From: an uncultured Erysipelotrichaceae bacterium
GTDB taxonomy: Bacteria > Bacillota_I > Bacilli_A > RFN20 > CAG-826
Assembly (NCBI GenBank): GCA_900314865.1
Contig: OMWW01000006.1
Coordinates: 1-64,000, forward strand
Length of the DNA stretch: 64,000 nt
Direction: 5' to 3'
How positions within the stretch are numbered: position 1 is the stretch's first letter; every line of letters begins with the position of its first letter. Position numbers and translations under genes: made by a program. Below are positions 8,992 through 18,361 of the stretch, piece after piece. The notes under the pieces were generated by a model. That model was not told the DNA's origin and ran no database searches. It saw only the letters and a program-made list of their open reading frames with translations.

Positions 8992-10137
8992 ATGAAAAAA
9001 GTTGTATTTGCATCTTTTGCAAAATTTCCTAGAGGAGATTCCAATGCCATACATTTTGTGAACATTGGAACTATTTTTTTGAATTTAGGATATGAAGTCC
9101 ACTTTGTTGGGTTTGGGAATGAAGATTTCAACGATGAATTTGGAGAATATCATTCATTGAAAACAGTCAAATCAAAAAACAATATAGTTGCAAAAGTTCT
9201 CAACCATTTAAATATGGAAAAAAAGGTTGCTGTTTTTTTAATGAAAAAATTTGCTGATGCCGATGTTATTATTTTTTCTGATTGTTTGAATAAAAAATGG
9301 TTTAGAAAAATAGCTGATTTTTATTCTAAAGTTAATCCGAAATCAAAGTTGATTATTTCAATGACTGAAGAATATGAAAAAGACGAATTTGATAAGATGG
9401 ACTATTTTGCAAAAAGAGGCCTAAAAAGAAATCAATATTTGAATAATGATTTCAACGATAAACGATTCCGTTTCATCTGTATTTCTAAGTTTTTAGAAGC
9501 CAAATTTAAGAATAGAGGTTTTAAAACCATTTATTTACCATTTACTTTTTCGAATTCTTTTATAGGTACAATTTGTCAAAAAGAACACGATTGTATAAAT
9601 TTTATTTACACCGGTTCTCCAAATAATAAGGATAGATTACTTTTGATTTTAAAAGCCTTTTCTTTGATTGAACAAAAAGGGTTTTGCTTGAGTGTTGTTG
9701 GAGTTGATGAAAAGTGGATTAAAGATAGAGACAATGATACTTTTCAAAAAATTAAGCACTTCACTACATTCTTCGGTAGGAAGGAATATGAATTTGTAAG
9801 AAGTGTTTACGAGACCGCTGATTTCTCCTTACTATTAAGAGACCCAAATAAAACATTCACAAAAGCTGGATGTCCAACAAAGATTGTTGAAAGCTTATTC
9901 TTTGGTGTTCCACCAATCACTAATTTGACTGGCGACCTAAAAGATTTTCTAATTGATATGGACAATTCGATAATTGTCAAAGATTGTTCCGCTGAATCTT
10001 TTGCTTTTTCTGTTGAGAGAGCACTTATGCAATCCGACAACTTGCAAGTAATGAAGTGTAATGCAAAAGAAACCGCACAAACACATTTAGAATCGTCGAA
10101 ATATATTGATAAAATTGTTGAAATTTTAGATAATTAA
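8992..10137 (+). CDS. GT4-type glycosyltransferase
   Basis: About 381 residues from ATG 8992 (an in-frame TTG lies at 8986). The N-terminal Rossmann half starts KKVVFASFAKFPRGDSNAIHFVNIG, and the C-terminal half has FIYTGSPNNKDRLLLILKAF and a late KAGCPTKIVESLFFGVPPITN, matching the E-x7-E donor-binding region of GT-B family 4 transferases. It is the first of four head-to-tail transferase genes (8992-13,063) with gaps or overlaps under 20 bp, consistent with one transcript building the repeat unit. Sugar specificity cannot be read from the sequence. Confidence 0.75.
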   Translation: MKKVVFASFAKFPRGDSNAIHFVNIGTIFLNLGYEVHFVGFGNEDFNDEFGEYHSLKTVKSKNNIVAKVLNHLNMEKKVAVFLMKKFADADVIIFSDCLNKKWFRKIADFYSKVNPKSKLIISMTEEYEKDEFDKMDYFAKRGLKRNQYLNNDFNDKRFRFICISKFLEAKFKNRGFKTIYLPFTFSNSFIGTICQKEHDCINFIYTGSPNNKDRLLLILKAFSLIEQKGFCLSVVGVDEKWIKDRDNDTFQKIKHFTTFFGRKEYEFVRSVYETADFSLLLRDPNKTFTKAGCPTKIVESLFFGVPPITNLTGDLKDFLIDMDNSIIVKDCSAESFAFSVERALMQSDNLQVMKCNAKETAQTHLESSKYIDKIVEILDN

Positions 10138-10142
10138 AACTT

Positions 10143-11231
10143 ATGGAAAGTAAAAAACTTATGATAGTCACTGTTTCTCTTGGCTCTGGCGGGCTTGAGA
10201 GAATGGTGGCCAATATTGCAAATAAATATATTGAAAAAGGTTGGAAGGTTTGTATTCTGGCTTTGTTAAATCCAGAAGGAAATGTTTTTGTAAAACTTGA
10301 TAAAGAAGTTGTCCATTACGACTTTAAAGATATAAGTAGCGCTTTTGCTTCATCTTTTGAAAAGGCTAGAAAAACAAAAAAATGGATTCGCTTTATTAGA
10401 CAGCACATTTGTGATTTTAGACCTGATTGTATTCTTGCTATGACTATTAAGATTGGATCCATGGTTGTAATAGCAAATAAAAAATACAAATCAAGAGTTG
10501 TTGTTAGAGAAATTAGTGATCCAAAATCAAAAGCTAGAAATCAACTAGTTAATAAGATTTGTTTTCATTTTTGCAAAAAAGCTGACGGATTTATTTTTCA
10601 AACAGAATGGGAAAAATCATGTTTCCCTAAAAAAATACAAAATATTGGGATGGTTATTCCAAACCCTGTTGTTTTAAAGACCAACGCAATCGAAGAAAAG
10701 CGTAAAGCTATTGTTACGATGGGTAGATTGCTTAATTTTCAAAAATGTCATGACGTTTTAATTAAATCATTCGCTATGTTTAATAAAAACTATCCAGAAT
10801 ACAAACTTGAAATTTATGGCGAAGGACCAGATTTAGAATTTGATCAAAAGTTAGCTAGTAAATTAAACGTGACAAACAACGTTATTTTCAAAGGCGCATG
10901 TAAAAACGTTCACGAGTTAATTGCTGATGCTTCTTGCTTTGTGATCACTTCTGATTTTGAGGGACTTTCCAACGCTCTACTCGAAGCATATTTGATGGGT
11001 ATTCCATGTATTACTAGCGATTGGCCAGGCGCCAAAGAAGTAGTTACGGATGGAGTTGATGGATTGGTTGTTAAACGTGGTGATATTAATGGCTTCGCAA
11101 ACGCTATGGAGTGTATTGTTGGAAACAAAGACAAAGCTTCTTTATTTAGTAAAAATGCTTGTAACAACATGAAGAAATATGATGCTGAAATTGTTTTTGA
11201 ATCCTATTTCAAGATGATTGAAGGAATTTAG
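10143..11231 (+). CDS. GT4 glycosyltransferase
   Basis: 362 residues, full length for the family. Starts with the typical MIVTVSLGSGGLERMVANIA (acceptor side, GGxER) and carries AIVTMGRLLNFQKCHDVLI, IYGEGPD and SDFEGLSNALLEAYLMGIPC, the canonical E-x7-E segment of GT-B retaining glycosyltransferases. It follows the previous gene by 5 bases without its own SD, so it is probably translationally coupled. It presumably adds a sugar to the lipid-linked repeat unit at the cytoplasmic membrane. Confidence 0.87.
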   Translation: MESKKLMIVTVSLGSGGLERMVANIANKYIEKGWKVCILALLNPEGNVFVKLDKEVVHYDFKDISSAFASSFEKARKTKKWIRFIRQHICDFRPDCILAMTIKIGSMVVIANKKYKSRVVVREISDPKSKARNQLVNKICFHFCKKADGFIFQTEWEKSCFPKKIQNIGMVIPNPVVLKTNAIEEKRKAIVTMGRLLNFQKCHDVLIKSFAMFNKNYPEYKLEIYGEGPDLEFDQKLASKLNVTNNVIFKGACKNVHELIADASCFVITSDFEGLSNALLEAYLMGIPCITSDWPGAKEVVTDGVDGLVVKRGDINGFANAMECIVGNKDKASLFSKNACNNMKKYDAEIVFESYFKMIEGI

Positions 11232-11232
11232 G

Positions 11233-12324
11233 ATGAGAGTTTTTTATTATAGTGTTTTCAATAACTACGGCGGCATAGAAAATTTTGCCAAGAATATTAT
11301 TTCTGCCGTTATTAATAAACGTGACGATGTTAAATACACAATAATATCTTCTAATGATAATTTCCCTTTTCAGGAACTTTTTATTTCGCTTGGATGCGAT
11401 ATTGAAATTGTTCCGTCTTTGAGAAAACCCAAGGCATTTTATAAAAAAATATTAAATATTTTTAAAACCGGTAATAAAGAAACAGATATTGTTCAAATTA
11501 ACATTTGTACATATAGAAACCCGTTAGTACATATGGCTGCCAAAAAAAGTGGTTTAAGAACAATCACTGTTGGACATTATTCTAATGTTGAAGGCAAATT
11601 AAAAATCCTTCATTACATAAATAGGTTTAAATATCGCAATTTTGGATTAAAGGTGTCTGTGAGCAATCACTGCAAGGATTTCACCTTTGGAAAAAAAGCA
11701 GACTCCATCATTATTGATAATGGTGTTGATTCTAAATTATTTGCGTTCAATGGCAAAATCCGAGAAGACTTTAGAAAAAAACTGAATATATCTGAAAACG
11801 AAATTCTTATTGGACAAGTTGGAAGATATTCTCCTGAAAAAAATCAGATGTTTACAATCGAACTCTTCAATCAAATATCTAGAAGATATTCTAATGTAAA
11901 ACTATGTTTTGTAGGTAATGGCGATTTTGCAAAAGTGAAAGAATACATTAAACAAAACAAGTTAGATAATAAAGTAATCATTGGACATGCCACATATCAA
12001 GATATTACTAATTGGTACAATTCATTTGATTTGTTTTTTATGCCTTCTAAACACGAGGCTTTTGGCTTAACTTTGCTTGAGGCCTTATCTAATGGATTAA
12101 CTTCTTTTGTTTCAAATAATGTTCCAACACTTGACGTTGATGGGCCTGTTTCATATCTTGAAAACGAAATTGACAAATGGCTTGATTGTTCTATCAATTT
12201 TATTAAGGCAATTAACCAGCCTTATCCACGTAAAAATTACATTCTCAACTCAAAATACTCATTAGATAGGTGTGCCAGCAAATATATTGATTTATACTTT
12301 AATTATGATAAATACAAAAAATGA
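11233..12324 (+). CDS. GT4 glycosyltransferase
   Basis: 363 residues from ATG 11233. That start is chosen over TTG 11218 because AAGGA (11221-11225) sits 7 bases upstream and the previous gene ends at 11231. It has RVFYYSVFNNYGGIENFAKN (GGIE as in GGxE acceptor loops), IGQVGRYSPEKNQMF, and MPSKHEAFGLTLLEALSNG (E-x7-E). Family membership is clear and specificity unknown. It overlaps the next gene by 20 bp. Confidence 0.87.
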   Translation: MRVFYYSVFNNYGGIENFAKNIISAVINKRDDVKYTIISSNDNFPFQELFISLGCDIEIVPSLRKPKAFYKKILNIFKTGNKETDIVQINICTYRNPLVHMAAKKSGLRTITVGHYSNVEGKLKILHYINRFKYRNFGLKVSVSNHCKDFTFGKKADSIIIDNGVDSKLFAFNGKIREDFRKKLNISENEILIGQVGRYSPEKNQMFTIELFNQISRRYSNVKLCFVGNGDFAKVKEYIKQNKLDNKVIIGHATYQDITNWYNSFDLFFMPSKHEAFGLTLLEALSNGLTSFVSNNVPTLDVDGPVSYLENEIDKWLDCSINFIKAINQPYPRKNYILNSKYSLDRCASKYIDLYFNYDKYKK

Positions 12325-13063
12325 TTTAGTTTCAATTATAATGCCACTATACAATTGTGAAAAATATGTTTCAGAATCTGTTTTAAGTGTTGTTAATCAA
12401 ACGTACAAAGACTGGGAACTTATTATTTGCGATGATTGTTCCACAGATAATTCTTATGAAATTGTGAAATCTCTTGAAAAGAAAGATAATAGAATACACG
12501 TTATAAAAAATGATGTAAATTCAGGGACTGCCACAGCAAGAAATCACGCTCTAGAATTAGCGAATGGCTCTTATGTCGCTTTCCTTGATTCTGATGACAC
12601 ATATGATGAACGCTTTTTGGAAAACCAATTAATATTTATTAAAAAGCACTCACCATTTGTTTTTTGCTCGTTTAGAAGAAAAGCTTCAAAAAGCTTAAGC
12701 GTGTACAACGTTCCAAAAAAAGCGACTTATAAGAAAATATTGAAAGGATCTTGTCTAACTCCTCTTAGCGTTTTTATGTCGAGAGACTTGATAGGCGAAA
12801 CAAGATTTCGCGCAGATTCTAAAGTTGAAGACTTTGTTTTCTTCTGTGAGTTACTAAAAAAGATAAAAAACGCTGATGGAAATCCTAAAGTTTTAGCCAC
12901 ATATAGAATTGTGCAAAATTCAAAATCCAGAAACAAAAAAGCACTGATTAAAAAAATGTGGATTGTTTACCACAAGGAATTGGGATTCAATATATTTACT
13001 TCTGCTTTTTACCTTTTTTGTTGGGCGGTTCATGGTTTATATAAGTATCGTAATGTTAAATAA
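12305..13063 (+). CDS. GT2-family glycosyltransferase
   Basis: About 252 residues from ATG 12305 (MINTKNDLV); an in-frame GTG at 12272 would lie deep inside the previous gene. The N-terminus is classic GT2/GT-A: VSIIMPLYNCEKYVSESVLS, LIICDDCSTDNS, SGTATARNHAL and the DXD-like FLDSDDTYD. The C-terminus is short, with a hydrophobic stretch (IFTSAFYLFCWAVHGLY) that may associate with the membrane. Inverting sugar transfer onto the lipid-linked repeat is the expected role. Last of the four-gene transferase run. Confidence 0.87.
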   Translation: MINTKNDLVSIIMPLYNCEKYVSESVLSVVNQTYKDWELIICDDCSTDNSYEIVKSLEKKDNRIHVIKNDVNSGTATARNHALELANGSYVAFLDSDDTYDERFLENQLIFIKKHSPFVFCSFRRKASKSLSVYNVPKKATYKKILKGSCLTPLSVFMSRDLIGETRFRADSKVEDFVFFCELLKKIKNADGNPKVLATYRIVQNSKSRNKKALIKKMWIVYHKELGFNIFTSAFYLFCWAVHGLYKYRNVK

Positions 13064-13086
13064 TTATTAAATTTTCGGAGGAAAAT

Positions 13087-15732
13087 ATGAAGAAGAATAT
13101 TTTAGCTGTTTCGTTGTTATTTGCCCTTCTTTTAGGCTCTTGTTCAGGTCAATCAAGCGTTGGCCCTCAAGGAATTCAAGGTCCTAAGGGTGAACAGGGC
13201 GAAACTGGCCCTCAAGGTCCTCAAGGTGAACAAGGTATCCAAGGTGAAACCGGTCCGCAAGGCATTCCTGGACAAGACGGTTCATCTTTATTAAACGGTT
13301 ATGGAATCCCAGATAACTTGCTTGGCAATGAAGGCGATTCTTATATTGACTTAATAAATTGGGATTATTACACAAAGGACGAGAATGGATGGGCTCTTAA
13401 AGGAAACATCAAAGGTGAACAAGGCTCACAAGGGGCCGAAGGTTTGTCTGCTTATCAGATATATAAGAATTCTCATCCAGAATATGATAAAACCGAGCAA
13501 GAATGGCTCGATGATTTAATTAACGGAAGACTTGGTAATAAAAAAATTCATGTGGTGACTTTTAATAGTTGTGGTGGTTCTTCTGTCGAACAGCAATTCG
13601 TTTTACACGGAGAGAAAGCCCAAAAACCTGAACAACCAATAAAAACAAAGTGTAAGTTTGTAGATTGGGTTGATGAAAATAATGATCACTGGGTCTTTAA
13701 TGGTTTTTCAATAACTGAAGATATTACATTAAATGCTGTCTGGTCTGAAGATTTTGATTATAGCAAGATAAGAGTTAATGAAATTTGCTCAAAAAATAGA
13801 AAAAGTTTTGTTGATAAATATGGGGAAGATAGTGACTGGATAGAACTATATAATTCCAGTAATTCCGTTGTTAATTTGGAAGGATGTGGTTTGTCAAATT
13901 CTAGTGACAATCCGTATTTACTGACTTTTGATGATTTTGAAATTGAACCAGAAAGCTATGTCGTTATTTCTGCGTCTGGAAGAGAAAATAACAAATATAA
14001 TGGCGAGTATCACGCCCCATTTACTTTATCTCAAAAGAAGAGTGGTACAATTATTTTTTCTGCTCCATATGGTGTTGTAGATACTGTTGATTATCCTGCT
14101 TTAAAGGATGATATTTCGTATGGATATATTGGTGAAGAGTATTCAATGTTGATGCCTTCTCCTGGTCAAGACAATGAAGCCAAATATGTAGAAAAGCAAA
14201 TCCTTCCTGCACCAGTTTTTTCAGTTTCTTCTGGAATTTATCAAGATGAATTTGATTTAACATTAACTTCTGAAAATGGATATCACATTTATTACACTCT
14301 TGATTCGGGTAGCCCAACCGAACTTTCAGAGTTATATAACGAGCCAATTCATATTTATGATAAATCGGATGAACCAAATGTTTTATCTGCAAGAAATGAC
14401 ACATATGGTTCTAGTTCGCCATATACTCCTACTTCTCCTGTTAGAAAGTGTATGGTTGTTAGAGCTATTTGCTATGATGACGAAGGAAATTACTCGCCAG
14501 TTGTAAGCTCCTCATATTGGATTGGTCAAGATGATTTTATAAACACAGGTGTTTCTGTAACTTCTATTAATACCGACTTTGATAATTTATTTGGATTAGA
14601 AAAAGGAATATATGGACGCGGTAAAATCTGGGAAGATTGGAGAAATTCTGAAGAATATAGTCCAGATGTGCCTGCATGGAATCAACCAGCCAATTACACT
14701 CAAAAGGGATTCGATTGGGAGCGAATGGCGAATATAACATATTTGAATGAAAAACATAATCTTAAATGTGAACAATCTATTGGCCTAAGGATTAAAGGTG
14801 GTACCACTAGAACATTCCCTAAGAAAAGTTTTAATTTATATTCGAGATTTTTATATGACGGTAAAACTAAATTTGATTATAAATTCAATGGAAAGAAGTG
14901 CGAAAAAATATCACTAAGAGCGGGTGGAAACGACACTGATTTATTAATCACAGACCCAATTAATTCAATGGTAGCCAAACATTATAACTTTAATTTTGAT
15001 ACTCAAGATACTTCGCCAACATATGTTTACTTAAATGGCGAATTTTGGGGCATCTATTTCATCACTGATGCCTATGATTCAAAATTTATCGAAGAAAAAT
15101 ATGATGTTGAAGATTCAATCGTTTGGAAAGCAACAGAAATTGAAGAAGGATATCAATCTGATATTTCGTATTTTGACGAAGCACAATCTTTTGTTAATTC
15201 AAATCTTTTAACGGAAGATGGATTTGAATTATTTGGTCAGAAGTTTTCTGTTGAAAGCATGGTTGATGCCATCATATTCCAATCTTATATAGATAATACC
15301 GACTTTTATCTTTTTGGATCTAATTCGTCATACTGGAGAAGTAGAAATGTTGATCAAAGCATTGCTTGTTCAGATGGAAAATTTAGGTTCATGCTTTATG
15401 ACACGGATTATTCTTTAGGAAGACAGACTAGTTATTCTAGTTATCCAAAATTATTTGAAAGACTGAAGTCTAGTTACACTAGATATCTACTTGAATCGCC
15501 AAATATGTTAGCGATGATTAAACAAAGAGCACAAGAAATGGTCGCAATGCTTTCAAGTCAAGAGTGTCTAGACTTGGTGGAGAATTATTATCTTGATGTG
15601 AAACCTTTAATCGAACTTGATAATATTAGATACGGACACTCTGCTTCATCAAGTTTGAATAGATGGAATACTATAAATGAATTTTTGAATAATAGAGCTT
15701 CTTATTATTTGTCGTTCATTGATGAACTATAG
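13087..15732 (+). CDS. CotH-kinase lipoprotein with collagen-like, InlB, lamin-tail and chitobiase-like domains
   Basis: 881 residues, strong SD (GGAGG, 7 bases). Signal peptide with lipobox LLGSC, so Cys19 is the predicted lipidated residue. Then 13 Gly-X-Y triplets (residues about 26-64), the GDSYIDLINWDYYTKDENGW module shared with the gene at base 1, an InlB-type repeat (VVTFNSCGG...LNAVW, about 155-220), a lamin-tail domain (IRVNEICSKN...DSDWIELYN...YGYIGEEYSMLMPSPG, about 228-365), a chitobiase C-terminal-like fold (FSVSSGIYQDEF...HIYYTLDSGSP, about 375-480) and a CotH kinase domain (GLRIKGGTTRTFPKKSF, ISLRAGGNDTD, FMLYDTDYSLG) to the end. Extracellular, attached to the membrane. Order and presence of domains are read from sequence; the kinase substrate is unknown. 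Confidence 0.85.
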   Translation: MKKNILAVSLLFALLLGSCSGQSSVGPQGIQGPKGEQGETGPQGPQGEQGIQGETGPQGIPGQDGSSLLNGYGIPDNLLGNEGDSYIDLINWDYYTKDENGWALKGNIKGEQGSQGAEGLSAYQIYKNSHPEYDKTEQEWLDDLINGRLGNKKIHVVTFNSCGGSSVEQQFVLHGEKAQKPEQPIKTKCKFVDWVDENNDHWVFNGFSITEDITLNAVWSEDFDYSKIRVNEICSKNRKSFVDKYGEDSDWIELYNSSNSVVNLEGCGLSNSSDNPYLLTFDDFEIEPESYVVISASGRENNKYNGEYHAPFTLSQKKSGTIIFSAPYGVVDTVDYPALKDDISYGYIGEEYSMLMPSPGQDNEAKYVEKQILPAPVFSVSSGIYQDEFDLTLTSENGYHIYYTLDSGSPTELSELYNEPIHIYDKSDEPNVLSARNDTYGSSSPYTPTSPVRKCMVVRAICYDDEGNYSPVVSSSYWIGQDDFINTGVSVTSINTDFDNLFGLEKGIYGRGKIWEDWRNSEEYSPDVPAWNQPANYTQKGFDWERMANITYLNEKHNLKCEQSIGLRIKGGTTRTFPKKSFNLYSRFLYDGKTKFDYKFNGKKCEKISLRAGGNDTDLLITDPINSMVAKHYNFNFDTQDTSPTYVYLNGEFWGIYFITDAYDSKFIEEKYDVEDSIVWKATEIEEGYQSDISYFDEAQSFVNSNLLTEDGFELFGQKFSVESMVDAIIFQSYIDNTDFYLFGSNSSYWRSRNVDQSIACSDGKFRFMLYDTDYSLGRQTSYSSYPKLFERLKSSYTRYLLESPNMLAMIKQRAQEMVAMLSSQECLDLVENYYLDVKPLIELDNIRYGHSASSSLNRWNTINEFLNNRASYYLSFIDEL

Positions 15733-15822
15733 TTTTAATTATTATTAAGGTTGAAACGCAATTTCATATAATATATAATTCAAATCTAGTTGCCGTAAAT
15801 TAAGTAACGAAACGAAAACAAT

Positions 15823-16440
15823 ATGTATAGTTTTTTAAAGAGAACATTCGATATTATATCTTCACTATTGTTACTAATAGTTATTTCGTGGTTGTTTTTG
15901 ATTTTGGTAATTATTAATACGTTCGCTACAAAAGGAGCTCCAATTTACATTGATAGAAGAATTGGAAAAAATAAGAAAGAACTTAAACTTTTAAAATTTA
16001 GGTCAATGTATAAGGACGCAAATACTAAGCCTGAAAAATACTTAAGTGCTGAGCAATTAGAACAGTGGAAAAAAGAAAGAAAAGTTGAAAATGATCCAAG
16101 AATAACTTGCTTTGGCAAAATCATTAGAAAAACATCACTTGATGAACTTCCTCAGTTAATCAACATTTTTATTGGATCTATGTCTGTTGTGGGTCCACGG
16201 CCTATCACAAAAAAAGAAATGGAAGACAATTACAGTTCTGAACAAATCAAATTACTTGTTTCTGTAAGACCTGGATTAATTTCAAACTGGGGTGTCAATG
16301 GTCGTAATAATGTTTCATATGATGATGGAGCAAGGCAAAAACTCGAGCTTCAGTATTTTGATAAAAAATCGTTATTATACGACTTAAAATTAATTTTCAA
16401 AGCTGTTGGTGTTGTCTTCTCGACAAAGGGCGCAAAATAG
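15823..16440 (+). CDS. Monotopic phosphoglycosyl transferase (bacterial sugar transferase)
   Basis: 205 residues, the usual size of small-form enzymes such as PglC/EpsL. One N-terminal re-entrant hydrophobic segment (residues 10-34), then APIYIDRRIGKNKKELKLLKFRSM, the catalytic-core TSLDELPQLINIFIGSMSVVGPRP (DE dyad) and RPGLISNWGVNGRNN. The family moves a sugar-1-phosphate from a nucleotide sugar to undecaprenyl phosphate, starting each repeat unit. It is probably the initiating enzyme of this locus. Confidence 0.9.
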   Translation: MYSFLKRTFDIISSLLLLIVISWLFLILVIINTFATKGAPIYIDRRIGKNKKELKLLKFRSMYKDANTKPEKYLSAEQLEQWKKERKVENDPRITCFGKIIRKTSLDELPQLINIFIGSMSVVGPRPITKKEMEDNYSSEQIKLLVSVRPGLISNWGVNGRNNVSYDDGARQKLELQYFDKKSLLYDLKLIFKAVGVVFSTKGAK

Positions 16441-16459
16441 TAAAAATTTTATAAAACTC

Positions 16460-16485
16460 AAAAAAGTAGCAAAAACTACTTTTTT
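16460..16485. terminator. Convergent bidirectional terminator
   Basis: A 10-bp stem (AAAAAAGTAG, 16460-16469, with CTACTTTTTT, 16476-16485) around a 6-base loop. A/T tracts on both sides give a U-run for the sugar transferase (plus) and for the acyltransferase (minus). The downstream arm overlaps the stop codon of the minus-strand gene. Confidence 0.75.
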
Positions 16486-16997
16486 CTTCTTGGATTTAAT
16501 TTATGCATTTCTTCTAAACTTTGCCAATATCGAGGATTACCCCCGCATTTAATTAGATCAATCTTTTGAGAATACTTATCAAAAGAGTTTATTATCTTTG
16601 CCGGCATTCCGGCTACAACACTGTTGTCTGAGATATCTTTTGTTACCACGGATCTGGCTCCGATAATCACATTATTTCCTATTGTAACGCCAGGCATTAT
16701 CATTGCTCCCATTCCAATAACAACGTTGTTGCCAACTTTGATATTTCCACAAATTACAAAATTCTTTTCAGGAAAAAGCAATGTTCCCATATCGTGTGTT
16801 AAGAATTGTACATCTATTCCTATAAAAACGTTATTACCAACTGTAACAAGCCATGGCTCTGTTGAAAACATTCCTGGCTTTGGCTGATATATTATGACAT
16901 TGTTTCCAAATTTTACTCCACGCTTTTTAAAAAACTTTATGGCGTTTCGCTTGCATCTAATAACTGATATTAAGTGAGAAATATTTTGCTTAATCAT
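16476..16997 (-). CDS. Hexapeptide-repeat acyltransferase
   Basis: 173 residues with left-handed beta-helix repeats ([37 protein letters not shown]) and the family end pattern [10 protein letters not shown]. The catalytic histidine is likely the one in FLTHDMGT (about residue 68). CysE/WcaF/LacA-type enzymes transfer acetyl from acetyl-CoA to a sugar or serine; here a sugar O-acetyl transferase for the polysaccharide is the simplest reading. ATG start with SD CAGGAG. It stands alone on the minus strand inside the plus-strand cluster. Confidence 0.85.
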   Translation of the reverse strand: MIKQNISHLISVIRCKRNAIKFFKKRGVKFGNNVIIYQPKPGMFSTEPWLVTVGNNVFIGIDVQFLTHDMGTLLFPEKNFVICGNIKVGNNVVIGMGAMIMPGVTIGNNVIIGARSVVTKDISDNSVVAGMPAKIINSFDKYSQKIDLIKCGGNPRYWQSLEEMHKLNPRRKK

Positions 16998-17149
16998 GGT
17001 TTTCTCCTGAAATTATTTTTCTTTATCATAACATAATTGTTGAATAGTGAATTAGTTTAACCTATTTATATTTTATTAATAATTGGATCATATTTATAAA
17101 CATTTGCAAAACAATAACAATAAATATATATTTATTTAGAGGTTAAACC

Positions 17150-18358
17150 ATGAAAATAGCATTAGCAGGAACAGGATATGTTGGATTAAGCAATGCGATA
17201 ATCTTATCTCAACATAATAAAGTATTCGCAGTAGATGTCATCAAAGCGAAAGTTGACTTAATCAACTCTAAAAAGTCTCCAATTGTTGATAAAGAGATTG
17301 AAGAGTATTTAGCAACTAAAGATTTAGACTTAATCGCTACTATTGATGCTGAAAAAGCATATAGAGAAGTAGATTTAGTTATTATTGCTACTCCTACTAA
17401 CTACGATAGTGAAACTAACAAATTTGATACCTCTTCAGTTGAATCAGTTATTGAACAAGTTAAAAGAGTGAATCCTAATGCGTGGATCATTGTTAAATCC
17501 ACTGTTGGGGTTGGCTTTACTCTTACCGCTAGAACAGAACATAAATATGATAAGATTCTCTTCTCTCCAGAATTCTTAAGAGAAGGGAAAGCGTTATACG
17601 ATAACCTTTATCCAAGTAGAATAGTGGTTGGTGTTCCTGAAAAGAAAGAACCATATTTATCTAAAGCTAAAGAATTTGCAGAATTACTTAAACAAGGTGC
17701 GATTAAAGAGAATATTGATGTTCATATCTTAGGGTGTACTGAAGCTGAGGCTGTTAAGTTATTTGCTAATACCTATTTAGCGTTACGTGTTGCCTATTTT
17801 AATGAATTAGATACATTTGCACAAACCAAAGGTTTAGACTCTTTAGATATCATTAAAGGTGTATGTGGTGATCCTCGTATTGGAGATTTCTATAACAACC
17901 CATCTTTTGGTTATGGTGGATATTGTTTACCTAAAGACACGAAAGAACTTAAAGCTAACTTCCAAGATGTACCAGAGAATTTGATATCTGCGATTGTGGA
18001 ATCAAATAGAACGAGAAAAGACTTTATTGCTGATAGGGTACTTAAACTTGCGGGATATAAAAATGATGGTAAAGATAATATCGTTGTTGGTATATATCGT
18101 TTAACCATGAAAAGTGGATCAGATAACTTTAGAGCGTCCTCTATTCAAGGAGTAATGAAACGCTTGCACGCGAAAGGTGTAAAGATTGTTATTTATGAAC
18201 CAACACTTAAAGACGAAGAATTCTTTAACTGCAAAGTTATTAGAGACTTTAATGAGTTTAAAAAATTATCTAAAGTCATTATTGCGAATAGATACGATAG
18301 TTCTTTGGATGATGTTGATGATAAAGTTTATACAAGAGATTTATTGAGGAGAGACTAA
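17150..18358 (+). CDS. ugd: UDP-glucose 6-dehydrogenase
   Basis: 402 residues, the length of the shorter Ugd class. N-terminal NAD fold [16 protein letters not shown] (GxGxxG), the ATPTNYD loop, [14 protein letters not shown], and the catalytic GGYCLPKDT with Cys259. It oxidises UDP-glucose to UDP-glucuronate with two NAD+. SD AGAGG 7 bases from the ATG. The downstream epimerase at 20,063 could turn the product into UDP-galacturonate; an OLD nuclease gene separates the two. Other UDP-sugar 6-dehydrogenases share these motifs, so substrate is a family-level call. Confidence 0.88.
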   Translation: MKIALAGTGYVGLSNAIILSQHNKVFAVDVIKAKVDLINSKKSPIVDKEIEEYLATKDLDLIATIDAEKAYREVDLVIIATPTNYDSETNKFDTSSVESVIEQVKRVNPNAWIIVKSTVGVGFTLTARTEHKYDKILFSPEFLREGKALYDNLYPSRIVVGVPEKKEPYLSKAKEFAELLKQGAIKENIDVHILGCTEAEAVKLFANTYLALRVAYFNELDTFAQTKGLDSLDIIKGVCGDPRIGDFYNNPSFGYGGYCLPKDTKELKANFQDVPENLISAIVESNRTRKDFIADRVLKLAGYKNDGKDNIVVGIYRLTMKSGSDNFRASSIQGVMKRLHAKGVKIVIYEPTLKDEEFFNCKVIRDFNEFKKLSKVIIANRYDSSLDDVDDKVYTRDLLRRD

Positions 18359-18361
18359 TTT

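Noticed and set aside
8874-9131. 85-codon minus-strand ORF
   Set aside because: Covers the divergent promoter region and the start of the GT4 gene; no SD and no protein-like pattern.
13160-13280. DNA-level tandem repeat
   Set aside because: The periodicity reflects coding for Gly-X-Y triplets with varied codons; it is a protein repeat and is annotated as such.
14051-14404. 117-codon minus-strand ORF
   Set aside because: Antisense to the CotH lipoprotein gene; His/Gln/Leu-rich composition typical of a shadow frame.
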